Notes under the pieces: model-generated
Database searches by the model: none
What the model was told of the DNA's origin: nothing
The model's input: only the letters and a program-made list of their open reading frames with translations
Part shown: piece after piece, positions 41,773-53,101 of the stretch
Layout of the letters: every line of letters starts with the position of its first letter
Position numbering within the stretch: position 1 is the first letter of the stretch
Assembly (NCBI GenBank): GCA_026708055.1
Contig: JAPOVS010000038.1
Span: 55,788-119,787, forward strand
Direction of reading: 5' to 3'
Origin: a bacterium
Lineage (GTDB): Bacteria; Actinomycetota; Acidimicrobiia; Acidimicrobiales; CATQHL01
DNA: 64,000 nt
Made by a program: the position numbers and the translations under genes

Positions 41773-42798
41773 TCAGGCGACGGCGGCTACCTGGACGGTT
41801 CGGCCGGTCTTGGCGGACTCGGCTACTGCGAGGGCTCCGGCTAGGGCGGAGAGGCCGGCGGCTCCGTCGACGGTGGGGTGGCCGGTGCCGGCGATGGCGG
41901 CGCGGAAGCCGTCGGCGACGATCTCGTAGAGGTCGCGGCGGCCGGGGACCTCGATCTCGTTCGTCTCGCCGTTGGCGGTGCGCCAGAGCGTGCCGGCCGG
42001 TTCTTGGGCGAGGACGCCGACGCCTCGCACAGAGGCCTCGGTGCCGATGACCTCCACGCTGGTGGGGCGGTGGGTCACCGTGTATGCGTCGTGGGTCTGT
42101 ACCGGGACGTCGTCGAAGCGCAACGCGGCCATGACCGCATCAGGTGGGCCGCCGTCGCCCGGAGCGGCCCACGGCCCTTGGCGGACCGCAATGGCCGCAG
42201 CCGCCGTGGCGGTGGTGCCCAGGACGGCCTGCGCCACCGAGACGCTGTGGGTGGTGAGGTCCAGGATGGCACCCCCGCCGACCGGGTCGTGCAGGCGCCA
42301 GGCAGGAGGCCGCTCGGAGATCATGATGGTGAAACCGAGACGCACCGCCAGCGGCACCCCGAGGGAACCGGACGAGACGAGCCGCTGGATCGTGCGGAGC
42401 GTTTCGGCGCCGGGGAGATGGTGGTTGATCGCCAGCACGACCCCGTGACGCTCGGCGGCGTCGATCATCCGGCGGCCGTCGGCGACGGTCAGCGCCATCG
42501 GCTTCTCGCACAGCACATGCTTGCCGGCGGCGGCCATGGCGATGGTCTGGGGGGCGTGGCGCTCGTTGATCCCGGAGATGAAGACAGCGTCGACGCCGGG
42601 CCAGCCGCACGCCCGACCGAAGTCGTCGGTCGAATGAGCGATCCCGTTCGCTGCGGCGAACTCAGCGGCCCAGGCCGCCGCGGAGCTGTAGACGAACTCC
42701 ACGGAGTCCCCGCCGGCGCGGAGCGCCGGCAGGACCCATCTCGCCGCGATGTTGCTGGCGCCGATGAGTCCCCAACTCAGCGGCGGGGCGGGATTCAC
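41773..42798 (-). CDS. Gfo/Idh/MocA family oxidoreductase
   Basis: 341 aa from GTG 42798 ('MNPAPPLSWGLIGASNIAAR'); the longer frame to 42936 overlaps the upstream gene. The Rossmann motif is 'GLIGASNIA', and the family hallmark 'LCEKPMAL' (EKP) is present with 'DAVFISGINERHAPQTIAMA'. A C-terminal alpha/beta domain contains 'GGAILDLTTHSVSVAQAVLG' with the His commonly at the active site. Members use NAD(P) to oxidise sugars, inositols and related polyols. It follows the XdhC-YHS gene in the same direction after 67 bp, but a role in CO metabolism is unlikely. Confidence 0.86.
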   Translation of the reverse strand: MNPAPPLSWGLIGASNIAARWVLPALRAGGDSVEFVYSSAAAWAAEFAAANGIAHSTDDFGRACGWPGVDAVFISGINERHAPQTIAMAAAGKHVLCEKPMALTVADGRRMIDAAERHGVVLAINHHLPGAETLRTIQRLVSSGSLGVPLAVRLGFTIMISERPPAWRLHDPVGGGAILDLTTHSVSVAQAVLGTTATAAAAIAVRQGPWAAPGDGGPPDAVMAALRFDDVPVQTHDAYTVTHRPTSVEVIGTEASVRGVGVLAQEPAGTLWRTANGETNEIEVPGRRDLYEIVADGFRAAIAGTGHPTVDGAAGLSALAGALAVAESAKTGRTVQVAAVA

Positions 42799-42865
42799 CG
42801 GATGGCCATCGCGGCGGCTTCGAGGGTCTGACGTCGCCGCAGCCGGCGGCAGCGGCCCAGACGCC

Positions 42866-43885
42866 TCATAGGAACATGGCAGGATCGGCGTCGAAGGCCT
42901 TCTTGCAGCCGGGGGCGCAGAACCAGTAGTCGGCACCGGCGTGGTTGGAGTGGTACTTGGCGTCGGCCACCAGCACCGTCATGTTGCAGACCGGGTCGAC
43001 CGCCGTCGCCGGCGCCTCGGGCACGGCCCCCCAGCGGGACAGCTCGCCGGAGGCTCGACGCGCCACCAGGTCGGCCATGATCGCCACCGCCAGCTCCCGG
43101 TTGCCGAGCCGCCCCAGGTCGAGTCCCGCCGGGGCCTGGATCCGGGCCAGTTCCTCCTCGGCCACTCCCCGGCCGCGCAGGTTCTCGGCCACCGCGTCGG
43201 CCCGCTTGTGGCCGGCGACCAGCCCCACATAGGCGGCGTCGGTGACCAGGGCCGCCTCCAGCGCCAAGTCGTCGTAGTGCCCCTGCGTCGCCACGACGAT
43301 CGCCGACCCCACGCCCACGCCCAGTCCGGAGAGATCCAGGGTGGTGCGCACCAACTCGGGCAGCGGATGCTCGTCGGCAGAACCACCGTCATCGATCACG
43401 GCGACGTCCCACTCCAGCGCCCGGCCCATCAGCGCCAGAGCAGCAACGGCCGGCGAGCGGCCGATGACCACGAGCTGCGGGCGGGGCGGCACGGGTTCCA
43501 AGTAAACCTCCAGGGCACCGTCATTCTCACACGCCATCGGCACCGAGTACGTACCCCCCGGCCCAGCACCGACGTCCCCGGAGCCACAACCGGCTCCTAG
43601 GGTCGCCTCCTCCACCTCCACCGGAGCACCGGACGGATCCTCCACATCCCCCAGCAGCAGCAGCCGCGGCTCGCCGTCCAGCAGCGCCTCCCGCGCCTGA
43701 ACCACAACCGTCGGCTCGGCACAAGCGCCACCCAGCCAGCCCCGAACGGTCCCGTCGGCCAGGATCACCGCCTTCGACCCCTGCTGCCCCGAAGAAGGCC
43801 CCCGCCGCCACACCACAGTCGCCAGCACGAAAGGCACCCGAGCCTCAGCCAGAGCAACCGCCTCCCGCAGCACGGACAGGGTCAC
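42866..43885 (-). CDS. XdhC/CoxI-family protein with C-terminal YHS domain
   Basis: 339 aa from GTG 43885 ('MTLSVLREAVALAEARVPFV'). The XdhC-CoxI domain has 'RRGPSSGQQGSKAVILADGT' and 'WLGGACAEPTVVVQAREAL'; the Rossmann domain has 'QLVVIGRSPAVAALALMG'. Residues about 300-339 form a YHS domain, 'DPVCNMTVLVADAKYHSNHA' with 'WFCAPGCKKAFDADP', a putative metal-binding unit. XdhC-type proteins mature or insert the molybdenum cofactor in xanthine and CO dehydrogenases. It lies downstream of coxL in the same orientation, so it is the likely CoxF/CoxI-type maturation factor. The YHS fusion is uncommon. Confidence 0.82.
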   Translation of the reverse strand: MTLSVLREAVALAEARVPFVLATVVWRRGPSSGQQGSKAVILADGTVRGWLGGACAEPTVVVQAREALLDGEPRLLLLGDVEDPSGAPVEVEEATLGAGCGSGDVGAGPGGTYSVPMACENDGALEVYLEPVPPRPQLVVIGRSPAVAALALMGRALEWDVAVIDDGGSADEHPLPELVRTTLDLSGLGVGVGSAIVVATQGHYDDLALEAALVTDAAYVGLVAGHKRADAVAENLRGRGVAEEELARIQAPAGLDLGRLGNRELAVAIMADLVARRASGELSRWGAVPEAPATAVDPVCNMTVLVADAKYHSNHAGADYWFCAPGCKKAFDADPAMFL

Positions 43886-43925
43886 CGCGCTAGCCCCGCA
43901 GCAACCCGACCGCGGAGGCCGGAGT

Positions 43926-43952
43926 CTGGATTCCGGCCTCCGCCGGAATGAC
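43926..43952. repeat. REP-like palindromic repeat, copy 3
   Basis: The core TTCCGGCCTCCGCCGGAA is the same family as the copies at 30.4, 31.4 and 53.3 kb. It lies in the 223-bp gap between xdhC and coxL and could form a hairpin in the transcript. Confidence 0.75.
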
Positions 43953-44108
43953 GAACTGGGTTGGCCGCAGGCACACGAGGGACGCGATTTCGGGGGGACG
44001 GCGCCGGATCGATTTCGCCAGACGATCCGCCGACGGCCACCGGCGGCCCCGGCCCGGACACTGCGGACCCGACCGGACAACGCCGATCCCCGCTCGGACA
44101 GCCCCTTG

Positions 44109-46465
<2,357 letters not shown>

Positions 46466-46469
<4 letters not shown>

Positions 46470-46933
46470 TGTGCTCTCCCTTCGGCCGCTGCGGCCTGAA
46501 TGGATTTGACGATGTTCATGTATCCCGTGCACCGGCAGAGGTTGCCGGAGATCGCCCAGCGGATCTCGTCCTCGGTGGGGTCGTCGTTGGACTCCAGCAG
46601 GGCGGCCCCCACGAGCATCATGGCCGGCGTGCAGAAGCCGCACTGCAGGCCGTGGTTCTCCTTGAAGGCCTTCTGCACGGCGTGCAGCTGGCCGTCGGCC
46701 TTGAGTCCCTCCACGGTGGTGACCTCGTGGCCGTCGGCCTGGGCGGCCAGCACGGTGCAGGCCTTCACGGGCACCCCGTCGAGCAGCACGGTGCAGACGC
46801 CGCAACTGGTGGTGTCACAGCCGATGTGCGTGCCGGTGAGGCCCGCCGTCGTGCGCACGTAGTCCACGAGCAGCTGCCGCGGCTCCACGTCGTGGGACTG
46901 CGGGGTGCCGTTGATGGTGACGCTGATCTCCAT
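46466..46933 (-). CDS. coxS: CO dehydrogenase iron-sulfur small subunit
   Basis: 155 aa from ATG 46933 ('MEISVTINGTPQSHDVEPRQ'). The N-terminal plant-type [2Fe-2S] cluster is 'GCDTTSCGVCTVLLDGVPVK' with the fourth Cys in 'ACTVLA'; the C-terminal cluster is 'LQCGFCTPAMML' and 'GNLCRCTGYMNIV'. This two-cluster subunit relays electrons from the molybdenum site of CoxL to the FAD of CoxM. The stop overlaps the coxL start (ATGA). It starts 14 bp after the coxM stop. Confidence 0.94.
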
Positions 46934-46947
46934 GTCTGATCTCCTCC

Positions 46948-47811
46948 TCAGCCGGCCTGCGCCTGCGCCAGGGCCGCTTCGAGGCCCCGCCGGGCGTAGA
47001 CCCGCACCACGTTGCGCTTCCATTCCGCCGAGCCCCGCACGTCGCTGCGCGGCTCGGATGCGGCGGCGGCCGCCTCGGCGGCGGCGGCGAACAGGTCGTC
47101 GCTCGGCGCCTCGCCCACCAGCAGGGCCTCGGCGTCGGTGGCCTTGCGGTTCACCGGCGCAACCGACGTCATGGCGATGCCGGCGGCGCTGATGGTTCCG
47201 TCGCCGTCGAGTTCGAGGTGGGTCGCCACCCCGACGGTGGCGTAGTCGCCGACCTTGCGCTCCAGCTTCATGTAGGCGCCCCCGGAGGCGCCCGACGGCA
47301 CGGGGACGTGCACCTCGGTCACCATCTCGCCGGGGGCGAGGCTGTTGGTGAAGAAGTCCACGACGAAGTCGCCGATGTCGATGGCTCGTTCGCCGCCGGG
47401 CCCGGTCGCCACGACCGTGGCCCCCGTGGCCAGCAGCACCGAGTTCCAGTCGCCCTCGGGGTCGCAGTGCGCCACCGAGCCGCAGACCGTGCCCCGGTTG
47501 CGCACCAGCGGGTCGGAGATCCAAGGAGCGGCGGAGGCGACCGCGCCGCCGGGCCACTCCGAGGCCACGATGTCGGCGTGGCGGGCGGTGGCGCCGATGC
47601 GCAGGCGCCCGTCGGTCCGCTCCAGCGTGTCGAGGCCCGCGATCTCGTTGATGTCCACGAGCAGCGACGGGGCCGCGAACCGGAGCTTCAGCATCGGTAT
47701 CAGGCTCTGGCCCCCGGCCAGGATGCGGGCGTCCTCACCTCCCTCGGCCAGTGCGTCGACGGCTTCGGCCACGGAGCGGGCCACCGTCAAGTCGAACGAC
47801 GGCGGGTACAT
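46948..47811 (-). CDS. coxM: CO dehydrogenase FAD-binding medium subunit
   Basis: 287 aa from ATG 47811. FAD-binding motifs of the family are 'ARILAGGQSLIPMLKLRFAA' (pyrophosphate loop) and 'PLVRNRGTVCGSVAHCDPEG', with 'LAPGEMVTEVHVPVP' and a C-terminal CO_deh_flav domain. It is the first gene of coxMSL and delivers electrons to quinone. The 337-bp divergent gap upstream should contain the operon promoter. Confidence 0.92.
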   Translation of the reverse strand: MYPPSFDLTVARSVAEAVDALAEGGEDARILAGGQSLIPMLKLRFAAPSLLVDINEIAGLDTLERTDGRLRIGATARHADIVASEWPGGAVASAAPWISDPLVRNRGTVCGSVAHCDPEGDWNSVLLATGATVVATGPGGERAIDIGDFVVDFFTNSLAPGEMVTEVHVPVPSGASGGAYMKLERKVGDYATVGVATHLELDGDGTISAAGIAMTSVAPVNRKATDAEALLVGEAPSDDLFAAAAEAAAAASEPRSDVRGSAEWKRNVVRVYARRGLEAALAQAQAG

Positions 47812-48148
47812 GGCAACCCCCTATCGAGCCCGCCGGAGCGGGCGTCAGTGTCCGGCGATACCCCTGGTGGCTCAGGCCGCCCGGCGAGGCCTCCAGTACC
47901 TGCGGACTGTAGTCGTTTTGTCCAGTGGGCGTGATCGCGGGGTGTGACGCCCAGGTGACGAGCCGGCGCAGTCTGCGGCCCGGCTGCGACGCGACGAGTG
48001 CGGCCGCAGCGGCGGGACGAGACGGGTGCGGAGTACGGTTGGGGAGACACCGGTGGGGCGCGCCCGCCGATCCCCTCCGGGAAGGACCCGCGCGGAGGGA
48101 TCGCAGGGGATTCCTGACAGCGCGGCGACGTACAGGAGAGGGGAACAG
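47812..48148. promoter_or_regulatory. Divergent promoter region between coxM and the lactonase gene
   Basis: 337 bp without a credible gene separate the divergently transcribed coxMSL and the 48-51 kb operon. A short less GC-rich stretch around 47905-47925 (GTAGTCGTTTTGTCC) is the best candidate for promoter elements, but no -35/-10 pair or operator can be named with confidence. Confidence 0.45.
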
Positions 48149-49027
48149 GTGGCCGAGCACGTGACCGGGGCCGGAGCGCTGCTCGGCGAGTGCCCAGTTT
48201 GGGAGGGTGAGGCCGGGGTACTCTGGTGGCTCGACATCGAAGGGCGCAACATCCGTCGCTACGACCCGGCCGGCGACGCCGAGCAGGTCTGGCCGATGCC
48301 CGACAAGCCCGGCTCGATGGCCCTCTGCGGCGACGGGCGGCTGCTCGTGGCGATGCGCAACAGCGTCGGCTGGCTGGACCCCGGCGACGGATCGTTCACG
48401 CACTGGCTCGATCTTGAGCCGGGTCAGGCGTCCAACCGGATGAACGACGGGCGCTGCGACCGGGTTGGACGCTTCTGGGTCGGCAGCATGCACGATCCCG
48501 TCACCGAAGGGATCTTCACCGGGCAACTGCACCGGATCGACACGGACGGCACGCACATCGTGCTGCGTGAGGGCGTGGGCGTCTGCAACGGGCTGGCGTT
48601 CTCGCCCGAGGGTGACCGCATGTACTTCTCCGATTCGATGCGCCGCACGGTGTGGCGCTACCGCTACGACCCCGAGACCGGCACCGCCGACGATCCGGAG
48701 GTGTTCTCCGACTGGTCGGGGCTCCCGGGCGTGCCCGACGGCGCGGCGGTGGACGAGACCGGCTGCTACTGGTCAGCGTGCGCGTTCGGCTGGTCGCTCG
48801 CCCGTCTGACGCCCCACGGCGAGATCGACCGCATCGTGGAGTTGCCCGTGGAGGTCCCCACGATGCCGGCCTTCGGCGGCACCGACCTCGACACGATCTT
48901 CATCACGTCCATCGGCCCGGGAGGCAACTTTCCGCTGGAACCGGGCCAGCCGCAGGCGGGCGGCGTCTTCGCCGTCGACGCCGGCGTGAGCGGCCTGCCG
49001 GAGCCCCGCTTCGCCGCCGGAGCCTGA
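48149..49027 (+). CDS. SMP-30/gluconolactonase family protein
   Basis: 292 aa from GTG 48149, preceded by AGGAGAGGGGAA; the longer frame to 48026 has no homology. The six-bladed propeller has the usual metal ligands: 'LGECPVWEGEAGVLWWLDIE' (Glu), 'NRMNDGRCDRVGRFWVGSM' (Asn/Asp), 'VCNGLAFSPEGDRMYFSDS' (Asn) and 'VPDGAAVDETGCYWSA' (Asp). These enzymes hydrolyse sugar-acid or related lactones with Ca2+ or Zn2+. It is the first gene of a likely three-gene catabolic operon with the HisD-type dehydrogenase and an SDR, consistent with oxidation of a polyol or sulfonated diol via a lactone or acid. Confidence 0.88.
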   Translation: MAEHVTGAGALLGECPVWEGEAGVLWWLDIEGRNIRRYDPAGDAEQVWPMPDKPGSMALCGDGRLLVAMRNSVGWLDPGDGSFTHWLDLEPGQASNRMNDGRCDRVGRFWVGSMHDPVTEGIFTGQLHRIDTDGTHIVLREGVGVCNGLAFSPEGDRMYFSDSMRRTVWRYRYDPETGTADDPEVFSDWSGLPGVPDGAAVDETGCYWSACAFGWSLARLTPHGEIDRIVELPVEVPTMPAFGGTDLDTIFITSIGPGGNFPLEPGQPQAGGVFAVDAGVSGLPEPRFAAGA

Positions 49028-49109
49028 ACGCCGACCGCCCCGCTAGGTTCACGCCCGGCGCGGCCGCGCGCCGCCGCAGCACGCCGCCGATCGACGAGCA
49101 GGAGAAGAC

Positions 49110-50384
49110 ATGGCCCGCTGGCTCAAGACAGGAATCGCCGAGGACCTCAAGCGCGCCCGCGATGACCAGGTCCGAGACACGGTGACGAAGATCCTCGACG
49201 ACATCGAGCGCCGCGGCGACGAGGCGGTGCGGGAACTGTCGCTCCGCTTCGACAGCTGGGACCCGGCGGACTTCCGCCTCAGCGACGACCAGATCGCCGC
49301 CGCCCTGGAGGAGATCCCCGGCGAGACCCTCGACGATGTGCGCTTCGCCCAGACGCAGATCCGCAACTTCGCCCAGATCCAACGGGACGCCCTGCAGGAT
49401 GTGGAGGCCGAGACGCTGCCAGGGGTGATCCTGGGGCACAAGAACATCCCCGTCGGGTCGGTGGGCTGCTACGTGCCCGGCGGCAAGTACCCGCTGGTGG
49501 CATCGGCGCACATGTCGGTGGTGACGGCCAAGGTTGCGGGCGTGGAGCGCATCGCGACCTGCGCCCCGCCGTTCCAGGGTCGTCCCTCCTCCGCCATCAT
49601 TGCCGCCCAGCACCTCGGCGGGGCCGACGAGATCTACTGCCTCGGCGGCGTGCAGGCGGTCGGCGCCATGGCCCTGGGCACCGGCACGATGGCGCCGGTG
49701 GACATGCTGGTGGGTCCCGGCAACCCGTTCGTGGCCGAGGCAAAACGGCAGCTGTTCGGGCGCGTCGGCATCGATCTGCTGGCCGGGCCGACCGAGACGC
49801 TCGTCATCGCGGATGACACCAGCGACGGGGAGATCTGCGCCACGGACCTGCTGGGCCAGGCCGAGCACGGTCCCACGTCGCCGGCGGTCCTGCTGACCAC
49901 CTCCGAGGAGCTGGCGGTCGCCACCATGGCCGAGGTGGAACGGCAGCTGGAGATCCTGCCGACCGGCGAGATCGCCGGGACGGCCTGGCGCGACTACGGC
50001 CAGGTGATCGTGGCCGACAGCGACACCGAGATGGTGGGCCTCGCCGACGACATCGCCTCCGAGCACGTGCAAGTCATGACGGCGGATCCGGACTGGTTCG
50101 CCGAGCGGCTCACGAACTACGGGTCGCTGTTCCTGGGCGACCGGACCAACGTGTCCTACGGCGACAAGGTCATCGGCACCAACCACACGCTCCCGACCCG
50201 CCGGGCGGCCCGCTACACCGGCGGGCTGTGGGTCGGCAAGTTCCTGAAGACCTGCACCTACCAGAAGGTGCTGACCGACGAGGCCTCGGTGCTGCTGGGC
50301 GAGTACTGCTCGCGGCTGTGCGCCCTGGAGGGCTTCGCCGGCCACAAGGAGCAGGCCGACATCAGGGTACGGCGGCTGGCGTGA
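49110..50384 (+). CDS. HisD-family dehydrogenase, HpsN (sulfopropanediol 3-dehydrogenase)-like
   Basis: 424 aa from ATG 49110. HisD-family landmarks are '[20 protein letters not shown]', '[20 protein letters not shown]', '[15 protein letters not shown]', '[18 protein letters not shown]' and '[20 protein letters not shown]'. Zinc-binding Gln/His of 'GQAEHG' is present. It is outside a his operon; the wording resembles the HpsN branch, which oxidises (S)-2,3-dihydroxypropane-1-sulfonate to sulfolactate. The stop overlaps the SDR start by 4 bp. An SDR plus HpsN fits the hpsO-hpsN pair, but no sulfonate transporter or lyase is nearby, so another hydroxy-acid substrate is possible. Confidence 0.78.
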   Translation: MARWLKTGIAEDLKRARDDQVRDTVTKILDDIERRGDEAVRELSLRFDSWDPADFRLSDDQIAAALEEIPGETLDDVRFAQTQIRNFAQIQRDALQDVEAETLPGVILGHKNIPVGSVGCYVPGGKYPLVASAHMSVVTAKVAGVERIATCAPPFQGRPSSAIIAAQHLGGADEIYCLGGVQAVGAMALGTGTMAPVDMLVGPGNPFVAEAKRQLFGRVGIDLLAGPTETLVIADDTSDGEICATDLLGQAEHGPTSPAVLLTTSEELAVATMAEVERQLEILPTGEIAGTAWRDYGQVIVADSDTEMVGLADDIASEHVQVMTADPDWFAERLTNYGSLFLGDRTNVSYGDKVIGTNHTLPTRRAARYTGGLWVGKFLKTCTYQKVLTDEASVLLGEYCSRLCALEGFAGHKEQADIRVRRLA

Positions 50385-51175
50385 GCGGCGACGGCGACGG
50401 GGCCAACTCGGGGAGCCTCCCCGGCCGCGGCCTGCGCCTGGACGGGCAGCAGGCGCTCGTGACCGGCGCCGGGCGGGGAATCGGCCGGGCGTGCGCCGAG
50501 GCGCTGGCGAAGGCCGGCGCGGAGGTGACGCTGCTGAGCCGCACCCGCAGCGAGCTGGAGCAGGCCGCGGCGGACATCGAGGCCAGCGGCGGGCGGGCCG
50601 ACGTGCTGGTCTGCGACTGCACCGACGCGGCTGCCGTCTCCGAGGTGATCGGGGGGGCGCCCGGCCACTGGGACGTGCTCGTCAACAACGCCGGCACCAA
50701 CCGGCCGCAGACCTTCCTGGAGGTCACCCGCGAGGCGTTCGAGGCGGTGATGCAAATCAACGTCACCGCGGCCTTCTTCGTGGCGCAGACCGTGGCCGCC
50801 AAGATGACCGCCGGCGGCGAGGGCGGCAGCATCATCAACATGTCCTCCCAGATGGGTCATGTGGGCGGGGCGCGGCGCTCGGTGTACTGCACCTCCAAGC
50901 ACGCCATGGAGGGCATGACCAAGGCCATGGCCATCGACCTGGCGCCGCACCGCATCAGGGTCAACAGCGTGTGCCCCACGTTCGTGCTGACCCCCATGAC
51001 CGCCGCCTACTTCGAGGACGAGGCCTTCCTCGCCGACACCCTGGGGCGCATCCCGCTGGGCCGCCTCGCCCAGGTCAACGACGTGACCGGCGCCGTCGTG
51101 TTCCTGGCCTCGGACGCCTCGGCCATGATCACCGGATCGGCCCTCAAGGTCGACGGAGGCTGGACCGCCGTCTGA
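50381..51175 (+). CDS. Short-chain dehydrogenase/reductase (FabG/HpsO-like)
   Basis: 264 aa from GTG 50381, overlapping the dehydrogenase stop. Classical SDR: '[20 protein letters not shown]', '[15 protein letters not shown]', '[12 protein letters not shown]' (catalytic Ser) and '[11 protein letters not shown]' (YxxxK), ending '[15 protein letters not shown]'. It may epimerise or oxidise the substrate of the HisD-type enzyme. Its last 88 bp are repeated exactly at 62734-62821, which marks it as the probable integration target of the following island. Confidence 0.88.
   Translation: MSGDGDGANSGSLPGRGLRLDGQQALVTGAGRGIGRACAEALAKAGAEVTLLSRTRSELEQAAADIEASGGRADVLVCDCTDAAAVSEVIGGAPGHWDVLVNNAGTNRPQTFLEVTREAFEAVMQINVTAAFFVAQTVAAKMTAGGEGGSIINMSSQMGHVGGARRSVYCTSKHAMEGMTKAMAIDLAPHRIRVNSVCPTFVLTPMTAAYFEDEAFLADTLGRIPLGRLAQVNDVTGAVVFLASDASAMITGSALKVDGGWTAV
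51088..51175 (+). repeat. Left 88-bp direct repeat, putative attL
   Basis: The final 88 bp of the SDR gene, including the stop codon, are identical base for base to 62734-62821. Identity begins and ends abruptly. With an integrase gene beside the other copy, these are the likely attachment-site duplications of an 11.6-kb island. Confidence 0.8.
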
Positions 51176-51223
51176 GGCCCGCCGATTGCCGAGCGGCCCT
51201 GCGACGGCTGCATCAAGAGGTCT

Positions 51224-51274
51224 GTCTAACATTGTCTATCGCTATCTAACAAAATCCAGTAGACATTGTTAGAC
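51224..51274. promoter_or_regulatory. AT-rich inverted repeat near the island left end
   Basis: GTCTAACATTGTCT (51224-51237) is matched on the other strand by AGACATTGTTAGAC (51261-51274) with one mismatch. A third TCTAACA lies between (51245-51251). It sits between the end of the SDR gene and the end of the DUF3226 gene. There is no T-tract, so it is more likely a protein-binding site than a terminator. Confidence 0.5.
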
Positions 51275-51300
51275 TGCTCGGATGGACCCGGCATGGCAGG

Positions 51301-51948
51301 TCAGGTCGGGCGCGGGTCAGTTGGGGCTGGCGGGTTGAAGAGCCGCTTGATCCAGGACAGAAAGTCCTGCACTGTCTGATTGGCGGGGTCGAGGTCGCGG
51401 GACGCTATTCCGAGCCAGATCGGGCGTGGGCGTTCCTGTGCGGCGAGCCAGGCATGCACCTTCGCTCTGGTCGTTCTGTTGGGCGCGAAGCGGCGGTGCT
51501 CGTCGGGGATGTCGTCAATGTAGGTCTCCGCTCGAGGCCAGATGGGGTCGCCCGTCGGGATCATCAGCGCCGCAAAGTCCTCGATCTCGCCTCGCCGTTC
51601 GTTGTTCGGCATGATCCAGACGCCAACTCGGATGTCGCCGGGGATCACGGTGCCGCCCGGGTCGGCGGCCTTCGGGGCGAAGACGCCAGCGCTGTGCAGC
51701 CGGTCGGCGATCGACCGCCATCTGGCGACAGGGCTCGAGTCCGCGTCGACGACGATGCCCAGAGCTTCCAGTCCTCGTGCCCCGAGATGGTTCCGGATGG
51801 ACTTCAGCAGCGCGTCGATGCCGCCCTTTGGCTCCGTCGCGAAGTTGCGGTCGAGCCCCTCCCGGTCGCAGAGGCGGCGGATTACGTGTTCGTCGTCGTT
51901 GCCTTCGACGAGCAGAACGCGAGTGACCGCGTCGGCTGGCGCGGGCAC
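51301..51948 (-). CDS. DUF3226 TOPRIM-like protein (nuclease partner of the ATPase)
   Basis: 215 aa from GTG 51948, one base after the ATPase stop. The TOPRIM-like pattern is 'VLLVEGNDDEHVIRRLCDRE' (Glu in strand 1), 'GGIDALLKSI', 'LGIVVDADSSPVARW' (D-x-D) and a late acidic 'NERRGEIEDFAALMI'. DUF3226/DUF4435 proteins accompany ABC-type ATPases in OLD-like and PARIS-like anti-phage pairs, where the TOPRIM protein is the nuclease effector. The tight coupling with the upstream ATPase supports that here. Target unknown. Confidence 0.78.
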   Translation of the reverse strand: MPAPADAVTRVLLVEGNDDEHVIRRLCDREGLDRNFATEPKGGIDALLKSIRNHLGARGLEALGIVVDADSSPVARWRSIADRLHSAGVFAPKAADPGGTVIPGDIRVGVWIMPNNERRGEIEDFAALMIPTGDPIWPRAETYIDDIPDEHRRFAPNRTTRAKVHAWLAAQERPRPIWLGIASRDLDPANQTVQDFLSWIKRLFNPPAPTDPRPT

Positions 51949-51949
51949 G

Positions 51950-53101
51950 TCAGCGGAGTTCGATCTGTTGGTCGGCGGCGACGGTGAGCATCTCCTCGTC
52001 GTACTCGACGGCTCGGAGCGAGTCTCCGCAATGTTCGATGCGGACGGCCCGCCCCTCCACATGGTCCAACTCGGCGGAGGCGCTAGCGAACCCGGTGATG
52101 CAGTCCCAGTTGTGGGTCGTGGCCAGGACTTGGACGTTGTTGTCGGCCGCGGTCTGGAGGATCATGCGCCAGTAGTCCTCCTGGAGCAGGTGATGGATCC
52201 CGTTCTCGGCCTCGTCGATGAGTAGGAGCCCGTCTCGGCTGTTGGCGAGCGCCAGCGCCGCGGCGAGAATTCTGACCGCGCCGTCGCCGAGGTTGCGAAG
52301 AGGCACCGGGCGCTCCTCCCCCTTCAGCTTCACGATCGGCGTCGAGTCTCTGCTCATACGACCGCTGCCGCCGATGAACGCGACGCGCTCCACGCTCGGA
52401 CCGTGCACGATCCGCAACGCCTCGATCGCCCTTTCCTCGTCCGGGCCGAGGGCGACGCTCTCCCAATGGTCCCGCATAATCCGGTCATCGGCAGCGGCGG
52501 GGCCGATCGACACGCATTTGATCGCGGGCGGGAAACCGTCTGTCGCGAAAGAGCGTCGCTGCCCGAAAGTGCGCCCGGGACGTAGGGGACGATACGAAGT
52601 CGGGGCCTCGGGGCTCGGCACAGGAACAACCATGCGCTCGGTGCCGATCGTGACCAAGAGCGCCAGGGCGTCCGACTCGCTCAGCCGGACGGGGAGCCGC
52701 GGGTCCTCGGTCTCCAGCAGGTCCTCGAGGGCTCGCATCTCCAGCTTCATCGGTGGCGCGGAGCCGTTGGGGCCGATCACCACAGAACCCTCCGAAGGGT
52801 CGGAGAACCACCCGAAGAGTCGCCTATAGTCGGGAACGGCTAGCCGCCGCGCCGCGTCCTCCTCGTCGGGAACCGCCGTCACGTCGCCGCGGGCTTCGAG
52901 GATCGATTCGCACACCGCCGCCGAGGCGCGCCCCGCGTAGAGCTGAACCGCTTCGAGGACCGTCGTCTTGCCGGCACCGTTGAGCCCCGCCAACAGAGTG
53001 ACGCGCCCCAGCCGTCCGACCGAGAGATGACAGATCCCGCGGAACCCCGAGATCGTCAGATCCGGCAGATGCAGGCCCCGATCGGTGCCGCGCCTAGCCA
53101 C
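51950..53101 (-). CDS. ABC/SMC-type AAA ATPase (OLD/PARIS-like)
   Basis: 383 aa from ATG 53101. N-terminal 'LTISGFRGICHLSVGRLGRV' and Walker A 'LLAGLNGAGKTTVLEAVQL' are characteristic of AAA_15/AAA_21 ATPases. The ABC-signature region is 'VPLRNLGDGAVRILAAALAL', Walker B 'DGLLLIDEAENGIHHLL', and the switch His is in 'VQVLATTHNWDCITGF'. In this class the ATPase senses infection and controls a TOPRIM nuclease; the gene immediately downstream encodes such a protein. It is the left-most cargo of the island. Compared with OLD/GajA the two domains are on separate polypeptides. Confidence 0.85.
   Translation of the reverse strand: MARRGTDRGLHLPDLTISGFRGICHLSVGRLGRVTLLAGLNGAGKTTVLEAVQLYAGRASAAVCESILEARGDVTAVPDEEDAARRLAVPDYRRLFGWFSDPSEGSVVIGPNGSAPPMKLEMRALEDLLETEDPRLPVRLSESDALALLVTIGTERMVVPVPSPEAPTSYRPLRPGRTFGQRRSFATDGFPPAIKCVSIGPAAADDRIMRDHWESVALGPDEERAIEALRIVHGPSVERVAFIGGSGRMSRDSTPIVKLKGEERPVPLRNLGDGAVRILAAALALANSRDGLLLIDEAENGIHHLLQEDYWRMILQTAADNNVQVLATTHNWDCITGFASASAELDHVEGRAVRIEHCGDSLRAVEYDEEMLTVAADQQIELR

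Noticed and set aside
49110..50384. Biosynthetic histidinol dehydrogenase (hisD)
   Set aside because: No other his gene is adjacent, and the coupling with an SDR and a lactonase fits a catabolic HisD-family enzyme better; not excluded without phylogeny.
51224..51274. Rho-independent terminator between convergent genes
   Set aside because: The inverted repeat is AT-rich with a 23-bp loop and no T-tract follows.
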